NCBI GenBank assembly: GCA_016713985.1
Contig: JADJOD010000004.1
Coordinates: 124,001 to 188,000 of the forward strand
DNA from: Lewinellaceae bacterium
Lineage (GTDB): Bacteria; Bacteroidota; Bacteroidia; Chitinophagales; Saprospiraceae
Reading direction: 5' to 3'
DNA: 64,000 nt
Under the pieces are notes generated by a model that saw only the letters and a program-made list of their open reading frames with translations, searched no databases and was not told the origin of the DNA. The translations under genes and the position numbers were made by a program. Position 1 is the first letter of the stretch. Each line of letters starts with the position of its first letter. Of the stretch, positions 7,663 to 16,597 are shown piece after piece.

Positions 7663-9070
7663 ATGAACACCGAAAAAATAAAAACACTGCTCTTTGACAT
7701 TCGGCTCTGGATACTGGTATTGCTCCTGATCCGGCTGGAGAACATCGACCTGGCGCCACTTGACGAGCACTCCTGGCGACAGACGATCACGCTCGGGGTG
7801 GCGCGTAACTACCTGGAGTGGGACGCCAATTTTTTTCACCCGCGCACGGTAATATGCGACAGCCGGGGCGGTATACAGGCACAGGAGTTTCCGCTGTTCA
7901 ACTACTGCATTTTCCTGCTTTGGAAAATATTCGGGGCGCACGACTGGTGTTATCGCTTGCTCAGCCTGATCGTGGCGAGTTTCGGGCTTTTTGCTTTTTC
8001 AAAAATTGCCCGGCGGCTCACGGATGAAAAAGCATCCCTGTTTGCAACGGTGATATTCGGCGTCTCGGTGGCTTTCATGTATGCGCGAAAAGGAATGCCC
8101 GACGTCTTTGCTGTGTCACTGGTATTGATGGGTATCGACTGGGGCTGGCGTTACTTTGAAGAGAAAAACGTGGCAATTAATCCCTTTTTTCCTGCTAACA
8201 GCCCTCGGATTGTTGTGCAAAATGCCTGCAGCCTGCACGTTAGCTTTGCTTGCGGTCCCTTTTTTGAATAAACAGACAGATCCTGCGGTAAGGGAAAATG
8301 CGACGACAAGCGCCGGGCTGGCTCTGGCAACAATGGCGATATGGTATTTTATATGGGTTCCCTGGGCAGAAAAAGAATACGGATTTCCACTGTTTTACCC
8401 GCAGGGGATCGCGGAAGGCTGGCAGCAATTGGTGACGATGAAACACGATACGTTGTCGCGCTTTTATCCGATCGCACTCACCAGCAGTATTTCCTTTGTG
8501 TTTTTTGCCATCGGCCTGGGTTTGATGTTCTGGAAAAAAAACAAACCCTTGCTACTCACGTTCGCCTTTTCAACTGTTCTGTTGGTCGTACTGATGCTGA
8601 AAGCGGGAGCGACTTTTTCGGGACACGTTTATTATATCATTCCGTTTGTACCGATGATGAGCTTGCTGGCGGGTTACGGTATGCAGCAGGCGATCAAATC
8701 GCAGGTTGTTCAAATGATTGTGTTGGTGGCGATCACAACAGAAGCGATCTATCTCCATAAAACCGACTTTTTTATCCCCTGGCAGGAAAAAAAGTTTTTG
8801 AAATTAGAACGTATTACGGACAGTGTTGTGCCCAAAAACAGCCGGGTCTTGGTGAATGGCAAAAACGGTTCGCCCGCTATGATGTACTTTGCACACCGCC
8901 TTGGCTGGACGGTAGACGACCGTATGAAAGATTCCAGCTGGTTAGATGGAGAAACCACCGTCGGCTTGCATTATGCGATCATCGACCGTTCGATGTGGAA
9001 AGACTCGCTGCCGTATCCAATGCTTTATGAAGACAATGAATTCCGAATTTTCAAAATAAAGAAAGACTGA
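7663..9070 (+). CDS. ArnT/PMT-like membrane glycosyltransferase, frameshifted
   Basis: A GT-C fold integral membrane protein of about 468 residues that would transfer sugars from lipid-linked donors at the membrane. The first loop contains LDEHSWRQT near residue 28, matching the acidic catalytic motif of the dolichyl-phosphate-mannose/ArnT class. About ten hydrophobic segments follow. Residues to about RYF (8157) are in one frame, and the rest, from KRKTWQLIPFF on, is in another. One extra T (or two lost bases) at 8155-8157 restores a continuous helix-rich protein. It sits between nuoL and nuoM, with only 4 nt to nuoM, and has no obvious link to respiration. The sugar and acceptor are unknown. 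Confidence 0.75.
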
Positions 9071-9074
9071 CCTG

Positions 9075-10553
9075 ATGTCTCTTTTACTCATACTGATTCC
9101 GCTGATTTCCAGTGTTTTCCTGCTGCTTGCCCGCCCCGGCGCTGTGCGTACCATTGCGCTGGTAACCACGCTGGCCAACTTCGCCGTAAGCGCCTTTGCC
9201 TGCATGGGTTTTGTCGGCGACGGCTCCTTTAACCACGAGTTTCGCCTGCCCTGGCTCGCTGAAGCGGGTATTACCTTCCGCCTGGGTATGGACGGCGTAA
9301 GCCTGCTGATGGTTCTGTTGACCAACCTGCTGGCGCCCCTGATCGTATTGAGCAGTTACGGGAAAAACTTCGACAACGAACCCCGTTATTACGGTTTGGT
9401 GATGTTGATGCTCGCCGCACTGAACGGCGTTTTTATGGCGCTCGACGGCCTCGTATTTTACATTTTTTACGAACTGGCGCTCATTCCGATCTATTTTATC
9501 TGTGCCATTTGGGGCGGTCAGGATCGCATCCGAACCACGCTGAAGTTTTTCATCTATACCTTCGTGGGGTCATTATTTATGCTGGTTTCGTTGCTGTATG
9601 TGTACCTGCAAACGTCTTTACCCGCGGGAACTTTAGCAGAAGCGGGCGCAACCATGCACTCCTTTGCCTGGGAAGACCTGGTACAGGTGCAGTTGGCTCC
9701 CGGTGCCGCAAATTGGGTTATCACGGGGTTTTTCCTCGCTTTTGCGGTAAAAATGCCCGTTTTCCCCTTCCATACCTGGCAACCCGACACTTACACCGCG
9801 GCCCCGACCGGCGGCACCATGCTGCTTTCGGGTATCATGCTGAAAATGGGTATTTACGGCCTCATCCGCTGGATGGTGCCGCTGGCTCCGGAAGCCATGC
9901 ACACGATGGCGCCTGTATTTATCCTGCTGGCAGTGATCGGCATCGTTTACGCAAGTATCATTGCGGTTAAACAAAGCGATCTGAAACGGCTGATTGCGTA
10001 TTCCTCCATCGCCCACGTCGGCCTCATCGCGGCGGGTGCGATGGCCTGGAATAAAGCGGGCATGCAGGGCAGCCTGATCCAGATGCTGAATCACGGGATC
10101 AACGTCGTGGGGCTGTTTTTTATCGCCGACCTGATCGAGCGGCGCCTGGGCACCCGAACGCTGGCAGACATGGGTGGCATCGCCAAATCGGCTCCGAAAT
10201 TTGCCACCTTGTTTATGATCATTATGCTCGGCTCGGTGGCCGTGCCGCTCACGAATGGTTTTCCCGGAGAATTTCTGCTGCTGAACGGCGTCTGGAATTA
10301 CAATATGTGGCTGGGCATCGTTTCCGGTCTGACCATCATTTTTGGCGCAGTTTACATGCTTCGCGCCTACGGACTGGCGGTATTTGGCGAGGCAAACGAA
10401 GCCACGGCCCGTTTTGAGGACGTCAGTACACGGGAGTTCGTGGTGCTGGGCGTGATCGCTGCGTTGGTGATGGTACTGGGATTTTTTCCGGGTATGGTTT
10501 TGAACCTGACGGATGGCAGCGTGAACCGGATTTTGGGGGCGGTGCAGTTTTAA
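9075..10553 (+). CDS. nuoM: NADH-quinone oxidoreductase subunit M
   Basis: Antiporter-like proton-channel subunit of complex I, 492 residues and about 14 helices. Conserved features include the key Glu in FYIFYELALIPIYF (about residue 136), the broken-helix segment FAVKMPVFPFHTWQPD with the central Lys (about 224-239) and LNHGINVVGLFF (about 338-349). The ATG at 9075 follows the glycosyltransferase stop by 4 nt. The S4 protein gene begins 11 nt after the stop, so the inserted genes appear integrated into one transcript. Confidence 0.96.
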   Translation: MSLLLILIPLISSVFLLLARPGAVRTIALVTTLANFAVSAFACMGFVGDGSFNHEFRLPWLAEAGITFRLGMDGVSLLMVLLTNLLAPLIVLSSYGKNFDNEPRYYGLVMLMLAALNGVFMALDGLVFYIFYELALIPIYFICAIWGGQDRIRTTLKFFIYTFVGSLFMLVSLLYVYLQTSLPAGTLAEAGATMHSFAWEDLVQVQLAPGAANWVITGFFLAFAVKMPVFPFHTWQPDTYTAAPTGGTMLLSGIMLKMGIYGLIRWMVPLAPEAMHTMAPVFILLAVIGIVYASIIAVKQSDLKRLIAYSSIAHVGLIAAGAMAWNKAGMQGSLIQMLNHGINVVGLFFIADLIERRLGTRTLADMGGIAKSAPKFATLFMIIMLGSVAVPLTNGFPGEFLLLNGVWNYNMWLGIVSGLTIIFGAVYMLRAYGLAVFGEANEATARFEDVSTREFVVLGVIAALVMVLGFFPGMVLNLTDGSVNRILGAVQF

Positions 10554-10564
10554 AAAAACTATAG

Positions 10565-10771
10565 ATGGAATTTGATTTGAACGGCCACGAATTCATTACC
10601 CTGAACAACCTCTTAAAAGTATTAAACCTCGTCGGAACCGGCGGTGAAGCCAACATCCGGATCGAAATCGGCGAAGTAAAGGTAAATGGTGTGGTAGAGA
10701 CCCAAAAACGCAAAAAACTGAGGCCCGGAGACGTGGTAAACTTTCAAACGGCCGTGATTACCATCAAGTAA
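10565..10771 (+). CDS. S4-domain RNA-binding protein (YbcJ-like)
   Basis: A 68-residue stand-alone S4 domain. The pattern FITLNNLLKVLNLVGTGGEA, then VKVNGVVETQKRKKLRPGD at about residues 38-56, is the S4 RNA-binding loop-strand-loop seen in YbcJ-type proteins. The length is typical. It lies 11 nt after nuoM and 42 nt before nuoN, in the same direction. The RNA target is unknown and a link to complex I is not established. It may simply ride on the operon. Confidence 0.82.
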   Translation: MEFDLNGHEFITLNNLLKVLNLVGTGGEANIRIEIGEVKVNGVVETQKRKKLRPGDVVNFQTAVITIK

Positions 10772-10813
10772 ATTGAACGAAACTTATCGCGGGTTCAAGG
10801 CCCGCGTCGCATT

Positions 10814-12205
10814 ATGACAGCATTACTGATTCTTTTTGCCACCGCCATCGCGGTTCTTTTTGCAGGATTGACGAAAAACCGGCAATTTCTACAACCCATC
10901 GCACTGGCAGGAAGTCTTATGGCTTTGGGCGCCACTGCTTACGACCTGCTCGGCGGCAACCCGAATCCCTGGAACGATATGTATGCCAGCATGTTCCAGT
11001 TTACACCCTTTGCTCTTGCGTTTTCAGGCGTTACCCTGCTTTCCACCGTTTTGATCATCGGGTTGTCGGGTTGGGGGTTCCGGAACCTGAACGAGACCCT
11101 GGGCGATAACTACGGCCTGATCCTGTTCAGCCTTTGCGGGGCGTTGTGTATGTTTTCCTTTACCAACATGACGATGTTGTTCCTCGGCATCGAAATCCTC
11201 TCCATTCCGCTGTACGTACTGGCCGGCAGTCAGCGCGACAACCTGTCCGGCAACGAAGCGGCCCTCAAATATTTCCTGATGGGCGCTTTTGCCACAGGCA
11301 TCCTGCTGTTCGGTATCGCCCTGGTCTACGGCGCCACAGCGAGTTTCGACCTGGAGACCATCGCCTCCGCCATCGGCGACGGGCGCCACTCTGCAGGCAT
11401 GTTAAACGCTGGTATCTTGCTCATTATCATAGGTTTGAGTTTTAAAGTATCCGCCGTGCCGTTCCATTTCTGGGCCCCGGACGTGTATACAGGGAGCCCC
11501 AACCTCGTCACTGCTTTTATGGCTACGGTGGTAAAAACCGCCGGTTTTGCAGCATTTTACCGCTTGTTCTCGATCGGTTTTGCTCCGGCCGAGGATTTTT
11601 GGAGCCTTCCCATAACGGCGATCGCCGCCCTGACCATGACCGTCGCCAACGTGACGGCTATTTTCCAGACGGATTTTAAACGGATGATGGCTTATTCGTC
11701 CATCTCACACGCGGGATACCTGCTTCTGGCAGTGCTTGCGATCGGCACTACCGGAAGTGACCGGGCGCTGCTGTTTTATACCCTCACTTATTCCCTCGCA
11801 ACCATTTGTGCCTTTGGCGCGTATATCGCCGTGTCGGAGCCGAACAACGACGGTTCGTTTTCCGCTTTCAATGGCCTGAGCAAAAAACAACCCCTGCTCG
11901 CCGCAGTACTGGCCATCGCGATGCTTTCACTGGCGGGTATTCCGCCTACAACAGGTTTTTTTGGTAAATATTTCCTGTTCACGGCTGCCTTTGCAAAATA
12001 TCCCTGGCTGATCGTGCTGGCGGTGATCAATTCCGCCATTTCGATCTATTACTATTTCAAAATCATCATCGCGATGTATTTCACCCGTGAAGAAAATGAT
12101 TATGTGGTCAGCATTCCTTCCGGCGTTCGCTGGGTGGTACTCGCCGGCTTGCTGTTGATCGCCTTGCTCACATTTATTCCGGGCAGCGTGTATGCCCTGA
12201 TCTGA
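10814..12205 (+). CDS. nuoN: NADH-quinone oxidoreductase subunit N
   Basis: Third antiporter-like subunit of complex I, 463 residues and about 14 helices. Hallmarks are FLGIEILSIPLYVL with the conserved Glu (about residue 125), FKVSAVPFHFWAPDVYTG with the channel Lys (about 211-228), KRMMAYSSISHAGYLL (about 287-302) and the GIPPTTGFFGKYFLF loop (about 376-390). It is the last nuo gene. A weak hairpin with eight T residues follows at 12232-12257. Confidence 0.96.
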   Translation: MTALLILFATAIAVLFAGLTKNRQFLQPIALAGSLMALGATAYDLLGGNPNPWNDMYASMFQFTPFALAFSGVTLLSTVLIIGLSGWGFRNLNETLGDNYGLILFSLCGALCMFSFTNMTMLFLGIEILSIPLYVLAGSQRDNLSGNEAALKYFLMGAFATGILLFGIALVYGATASFDLETIASAIGDGRHSAGMLNAGILLIIIGLSFKVSAVPFHFWAPDVYTGSPNLVTAFMATVVKTAGFAAFYRLFSIGFAPAEDFWSLPITAIAALTMTVANVTAIFQTDFKRMMAYSSISHAGYLLLAVLAIGTTGSDRALLFYTLTYSLATICAFGAYIAVSEPNNDGSFSAFNGLSKKQPLLAAVLAIAMLSLAGIPPTTGFFGKYFLFTAAFAKYPWLIVLAVINSAISIYYYFKIIIAMYFTREENDYVVSIPSGVRWVVLAGLLLIALLTFIPGSVYALI

Positions 12206-12231
12206 ACAGTTCGTTTATAAAAAATAAGGTG

Positions 12232-12257
12232 GGCGGCAGCGATGTCGCCTTTTTTTT
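12232..12257 (+). terminator. Possible rho-independent terminator after nuoN
   Basis: A short GGCG/CGCC stem (12232-12235 with 12246-12249) is followed directly by T8 (12250-12257), 27 nt after the nuoN stop. The stem is weak, so the T-tract is the main support. Confidence 0.4.
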
Positions 12258-12306
12258 GCGACTTTATACCTATCCGAGTCTGATTCAGACAAAAAAGAAA
12301 CGAACC

Positions 12307-13491
12307 ATGAAATCACATCCATACCTGACCCCGCTTTTTTGGGCGCCTGTTTTAATACTCGTTGCCTGCAATCAACCCACACAACCGGCCGGCAGCAGCA
12401 CCACCGTCGAAAACCCGGATAAAATCAAACCCGAAGTAATCCTGTACGTTACCGGCGTCGACAAACTCAACCTGCGCGAATTGCCGTCAAAAGACGGTAA
12501 AATCATTACGCAACTGGCCGAAGGTATGTTTGTAACAGGCACGGGGGAAAAATCGCCGAATAAGGAAGAAGCGACCCTGCGCGGCATTCCCTACAACGAA
12601 CCTTATATCCGGGTGTCTGCTCCGGGGGCCGGGCAAGCGGCGGGCTGGGCTTACGGCGGCGCATTGATACCTGTTTACGCCGGTTCAATCGCGGGTATTC
12701 CGGACACTGGCCAACTTTTGCTTCTTACAAAATTTCTTAAACCGCTGAGTACCAAAAAATTAGATAGTGGAAAACAAGCCTGGGATTTTACGGAAAACAC
12801 CTTCGGCAAAAGTTCCGGAACAACGGCTGACGCGGCCTTTATCCTGTTCGAACATTTTTTCCGCCGCCTCGAAGTGGAAGGTGAATTTTATACCCTGACC
12901 GAAAAAATATCCTGGACGGAAGACGACTACCGCGCCATTTCGGCGGGCCGGTTCGACATGACAAAAAATCCGGTCTCGCTCTTGTTGCAGGAAAACGGGT
13001 TTCGCCTGGAAGAAGGGGAAGGCATGGTATTCCCGGTCGTGGATTGGCGTAAACTGCAAACCTTTTTCGGCCCGAAGTCGACACCGGCCATGAAAGTGTA
13101 CATCGACCAGGAAACGGCGGAACAAATGGAAAAACCCTGGGACGACGGAGGTATTATCATTTCCCTGGATAAACTGGCCGACCGGGCTGCCTTTTGGGAA
13201 AAATTCAACCTGGATCATCCGTATTTCCCGCTGGCTGCGGAAACAAAAGAATCGGAACGCTGGATGCGCCTGGTCCTCGTAACCGGCGCCGATAACACGC
13301 CGACCCACGACTACGAAACCCGGGCGATCACGGAGGATTATAAAAATGTATGGAACTACATTCTCCATAAATACCCGGGCACCGCGCTGGCAAAAACGGC
13401 CAAAGAAATCACCGATCTCTGCGCTGCAGAAGGCTGGAAACGTACAAAAAAGGTAGAGGAGTGGCAAATGAAGTATGCCGGGGCAAATTGA
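12307..13491 (+). CDS. SH3-like domain lipoprotein
   Basis: A 394-residue predicted lipoprotein. The signal peptide ends in a lipobox, LILVAC, with Cys at about residue 21. I prefer the ATG at 12307 over an in-frame start at 12229 because it gives a proper signal peptide. An SH3-type bacterial domain follows (LNLRELPSKDGKIITQL at about residues 51-67). The remaining 300 residues contain no motif I recognise and many aromatic and acidic positions. It probably sits at the periplasmic face of a membrane, facing the cell wall. It is a separate unit from the nuo operon and convergent with the gluQ gene. Confidence 0.7.
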   Translation: MKSHPYLTPLFWAPVLILVACNQPTQPAGSSTTVENPDKIKPEVILYVTGVDKLNLRELPSKDGKIITQLAEGMFVTGTGEKSPNKEEATLRGIPYNEPYIRVSAPGAGQAAGWAYGGALIPVYAGSIAGIPDTGQLLLLTKFLKPLSTKKLDSGKQAWDFTENTFGKSSGTTADAAFILFEHFFRRLEVEGEFYTLTEKISWTEDDYRAISAGRFDMTKNPVSLLLQENGFRLEEGEGMVFPVVDWRKLQTFFGPKSTPAMKVYIDQETAEQMEKPWDDGGIIISLDKLADRAAFWEKFNLDHPYFPLAAETKESERWMRLVLVTGADNTPTHDYETRAITEDYKNVWNYILHKYPGTALAKTAKEITDLCAAEGWKRTKKVEEWQMKYAGAN

Positions 13492-13522
13492 GGAGGGTCC
13501 CTGCATAGCGCAGTCGCCTCAC

Positions 13523-14383
13523 TTAAGTCACACGCAAGAGCAATTCTCCAGCCGAACCTGTCTCACCCGGCAAACCCAAAATATGGGCCACCCGCCGGAA
13601 AATCGCCTCCGGCCCTGCCCCACCCTCGCGTATACATTTCAGGGAAAACGCCCCGGCTGATTTGGAAAGTTTTTCTCCCTGTTCATCGGTAATCAACGGG
13701 TGGTGTAAAAAATTGATTTTCAAAAACTTATCCTCACTCAAACAACCCGAAAGGAATTGCTGGGCCGCCGTGGATTCTTCCAGATCGGCCCCGCGAATAA
13801 CATGGGTGATGCCAAAATGCAGGTCATCGGCAAGGCTGGTTACCTGGTAGGCTGGCAGCCCGTCGCGGCGGCGCACAACAAAATCGGGCAGGGAAAAACC
13901 GGGCGGTGTTTTGATCCGCCAGGCAACATCGGGGTCATCGAATCCGAGGCCTTGCTCGCGAAATTCGGGAGGATAACCGCCGCCGCAGGGTTCGAGGTCG
14001 CGGCGGGATTTGCGGCAGGCGAACAACAGGTTTTTCTCCCGAAGTTGCTCCAACACCTTGAAATACAGCGGTAAACGAAGGTGTTGCGACCAGTTTTTTT
14101 CAAAATCATCGCTGGATTCGGGGCCTTCGTCCCAATCCAGCCCCAGCCATTCAATCGAATCGAACACATCCTGTACGTACTCCGGGCGTTTTCGGCCGGC
14201 ATCCAGGTCATCGATACGCAGCAACACGGAAGCGCCGCTGCGGCGGGCGGCGAGCCAGTTGAGGATAAAGTTCAGGGCATTGCCGGCGTGCAAAAAACCG
14301 GACGGGGTCGGAGCCAGACGCAGCCTGCTGCCGGCCGATACGGTCGCGGCAAATCCGGCGAACTGTTTACCGAATGGCGTCAT
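13523..14383 (-). CDS. gluQ: Glutamyl-Q tRNA(Asp) synthetase-like protein
   Basis: A class I glutamyl-tRNA synthetase catalytic core without the anticodon-binding domain, 286 residues, the size of GluQ. GluQ attaches glutamate to queuosine in tRNA(Asp). The HIGH-like motif is HAGN (residues 32-35) after APTPSGFL, and KLSKS lies at 238-242. Cys123 and Cys133 lie where the GluQ zinc site is usually found, although the full set of ligands is not clear. A queuosine-precursor transporter is coded elsewhere in the window (39694-40500), which fits this pathway. The start is the only good ATG before the HIGH motif. Confidence 0.8.
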   Translation of the reverse strand: MTPFGKQFAGFAATVSAGSRLRLAPTPSGFLHAGNALNFILNWLAARRSGASVLLRIDDLDAGRKRPEYVQDVFDSIEWLGLDWDEGPESSDDFEKNWSQHLRLPLYFKVLEQLREKNLLFACRKSRRDLEPCGGGYPPEFREQGLGFDDPDVAWRIKTPPGFSLPDFVVRRRDGLPAYQVTSLADDLHFGITHVIRGADLEESTAAQQFLSGCLSEDKFLKINFLHHPLITDEQGEKLSKSAGAFSLKCIREGGAGPEAIFRRVAHILGLPGETGSAGELLLRVT

Positions 14384-14396
14384 CCCTCGGGTTGCT

Positions 14397-15272
14397 TTAT
14401 TGCGTTTTTTTCTCGAATTGTTTGATGATTTCTTCCGGGGATAAGCCCAGGTATTTTAATGCGTTTTGTGCATCGTCGGCATAATCAGGGTCCTGAGGAT
14501 ACCGTTTTAAAAACTCCTCGTAGGTGGCCCTGGCTTTTTCCAGGTTTTTAAGGTCGTTTTCGTAAATAAAAGCCATCATAAACAGGGCGGTGGGCGCTTT
14601 CGGGTGCTGCGGCATTTTTTCGCCGACGTTGTAATACAACTGGATGGCCCTGTTCGAGTTGCCGATGGTTTTGGCCAGGCCCGCGGCTTTCAGGAGCAGG
14701 TCGACCGACTTGTCGGTGTTGGTGGACTGTACGAGGGAGGCATACGCTTCGGCAGTCAGGATAAATGCATCGGCTTTTGCCATATCGGTCACGACCGGGC
14801 TGCCCATTTCCTGGTCCAGCAGCAGCAGGCTGGAGTCGATCCACGCCGTGTTTTTTTCTAAGTAAGCGCGCATGAGGTCGATTTCATCGGGGTTTTTCTG
14901 CAATTCCGGCGAGGATTTGTAGATGTAGGAATTCCAGATGAGCGCCAAAAGCCCGATCGGTTCGGTCAACGCTTGGCCCTGTGCGTGTTTTTTTATCGCT
15001 TCGTCGATCCAGCGCACGGCAACAACCGCATCTTTTTGGTTGATATATTTGATTTCCGCCGCCCGGACGAGGTAGCGAAAGTTGTCGGCGTGTTGGTCCG
15101 GGTTTTCTTTTACCGCCTCCCGGTACAATCGAATCAGTGAATCGGCTTTGCCGCCGGTATAGGATTGTGCAAGTGATTGCTCCAAATCGGTAATCTGCGA
15201 ACTCAGGTTTTTATTGCGGCAAGCGGCAACAACGAGGGCGAGAAAAAGAAGGTAAAATGAAATTTTTCTCAT
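14397..15272 (-). CDS. TPR lipoprotein
   Basis: A 291-residue predicted lipoprotein. The signal peptide ends ALVVAAC with the lipid Cys at about residue 18, then come several tetratricopeptide-like helical hairpins. The clearest C-terminal repeats are around AIQLYYNVGEKMPQHPKAP and KARATYEEFLKRYPQDPDYA, which resemble YfgC/BamD-like TPRs. I chose the ATG at 15272, three codons inside a TTG-started frame. It lies 13 nt downstream of the gluQ start region on the same strand and may share a transcript with gluQ. The exact role is unknown. Confidence 0.72.
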   Translation of the reverse strand: MRKISFYLLFLALVVAACRNKNLSSQITDLEQSLAQSYTGGKADSLIRLYREAVKENPDQHADNFRYLVRAAEIKYINQKDAVVAVRWIDEAIKKHAQGQALTEPIGLLALIWNSYIYKSSPELQKNPDEIDLMRAYLEKNTAWIDSSLLLLDQEMGSPVVTDMAKADAFILTAEAYASLVQSTNTDKSVDLLLKAAGLAKTIGNSNRAIQLYYNVGEKMPQHPKAPTALFMMAFIYENDLKNLEKARATYEEFLKRYPQDPDYADDAQNALKYLGLSPEEIIKQFEKKTQ

Positions 15273-15307
15273 AAGTAACAAGATTGTAATGTTTTGATTT
15301 TCAACAA

Positions 15308-16468
15308 TCAGTATTCAAACTTACCAAAGGGGCTTTTCACCGTCACTTTTTCACCTTCCGCGCTGCGCACCTTCCCGATCACCCGGGCTTCGATGCCGTA
15401 TTTCCCGGCAACAGCCATCACCGTGTCGGCGTGGCGGGCTGAAAGGTAAATTTCCATCCGGTGCCCCATGTTGAATACCTGGTACATTTCACGCCAGGAC
15501 GTCTGGCTGCTTTCCTGTATCAGGCGAAACAACGGCGGCAATTCAAAAAGGTTGTCCTTGATGATATGAACGTCCTTGACAAATTTCAAAACCTTGGTCT
15601 GGCCGCCACCTGTGACGTGGATGAGTCCGTGTATTTTTTTGCGATGTTCGTGCAGAATCTCCCGCAGCACCGGCAAATAAGTACGCGTCGGCGAGAGCAT
15701 CAGTTTACCAACCGTGATGTCGCGGTTGCCGGTATTTACTTTGTCTGTCAGGTTTTTATTCCCGGTATACACCACTTCGGCCGGCAATTTCGGGTCAAAA
15801 CTTTCAGGGTATTTCTCCGCGTACGACCTGGCTAATACGTCGTGCCGGGCTGCGGTGAGGCCATTGCTGCCCATGCCCCCGTTATAGTCGTCTTCATAAA
15901 CGGATTGCCCGAAAGAGGCCAGTCCCACGATGACATCACCGGGGCGTATTTGATTAACCAGCACGTCGCTGCGTTTCATACGGGCGAACGCGGTAAAACC
16001 CACGTCGATCGTTCGGACAATATCCCCTACGTCGGCCGTTTCGCCGCCGGCGAGGTGAATATCCACCCCGTTCGCCTGCATTTTTTCCACAAAATCGGAG
16101 GTGCCGCGGATCACTGCGGCGATCACGTCGCCCGAAATCAGGGTTTTATTGCGGCCGATGGTGCTGCTGAGCAAAATATTGTCCGTGCAACCCACACAGG
16201 CCATATCGTCGAGGTTCATCACGATGGCATCCTGAGCGACACCCGGCCATACGGACAAGTCGCCGGTTTCGCGCCAATAGAGGTAAGCCGGACTGGTTTT
16301 AGTGCCTGCCGTATCGGCGTGGAGCAAATTGCAGTGTTTGGCGCTGCCTGCGGCGAAATCGGGCAAAATTTTACAAAAAGCATTGGGATACAAACCTTTA
16401 TCCAAATGCCGGATGGCAGCGTGAACTTCGTCTTTGGATGCGGAAACCCCGCGTTGATCGTATTTCAT
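15308..16468 (-). CDS. purM: Phosphoribosylformylglycinamidine cyclo-ligase (AIR synthetase)
   Basis: Fifth step of purine synthesis: ATP-dependent ring closure of FGAM to AIR in the cytoplasm. The 386 residues match the long Bacteroidota form. Recognisable blocks are the ATP-binding start YDQRGVSASKDEVHAA, MNLDDMACVGCTDN (about residue 94), the HLAGGETADVGD loop (about 147) and the GLIHVTGGGQTKVL segment (about 293). The frame stays open upstream into the GGCAGTG repeat, which would add a false leader rich in CPLPLP. The real start is the ATG at 16468. Confidence 0.9.
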   Translation of the reverse strand: MKYDQRGVSASKDEVHAAIRHLDKGLYPNAFCKILPDFAAGSAKHCNLLHADTAGTKTSPAYLYWRETGDLSVWPGVAQDAIVMNLDDMACVGCTDNILLSSTIGRNKTLISGDVIAAVIRGTSDFVEKMQANGVDIHLAGGETADVGDIVRTIDVGFTAFARMKRSDVLVNQIRPGDVIVGLASFGQSVYEDDYNGGMGSNGLTAARHDVLARSYAEKYPESFDPKLPAEVVYTGNKNLTDKVNTGNRDITVGKLMLSPTRTYLPVLREILHEHRKKIHGLIHVTGGGQTKVLKFVKDVHIIKDNLFELPPLFRLIQESSQTSWREMYQVFNMGHRMEIYLSARHADTVMAVAGKYGIEARVIGKVRSAEGEKVTVKSPFGKFEY

Positions 16469-16469
16469 G

Positions 16470-16592
16470 GCAGTAGGCAGTGGCAGTAGGCAGTGGGCAG
16501 TAGCAGGGGCAGTGGGCAGTAGCAGTGGCAGTGGCAGTGGGCAATAACAGGGGGCAGTGCCCACTGCTACTGCCCACTGCCCCTGCCACTTT
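16470..16592. repeat. GGCAGTG/GGCAGTA short tandem repeat upstream of purM
   Basis: About 120 nt of irregular 6-7 bp units (GGCAGTG, GGCAGTA, GCAGGGGCAG) between purM and the GlmU-like gene. The end distal to purM, 16552-16590, is partly the reverse complement of the rest, so the region can fold. Related words recur at 54667-54688. It looks like slippage-type intergenic DNA, not coding. Confidence 0.75.
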
Positions 16593-16597
16593 TCAAT

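Noticed and set aside
16469..16564. An N-terminal extension of PurM rich in CPLPLP residues
   Set aside because: It is just translation of the GGCAGTG repeat; the conserved protein begins at ATG 16468.
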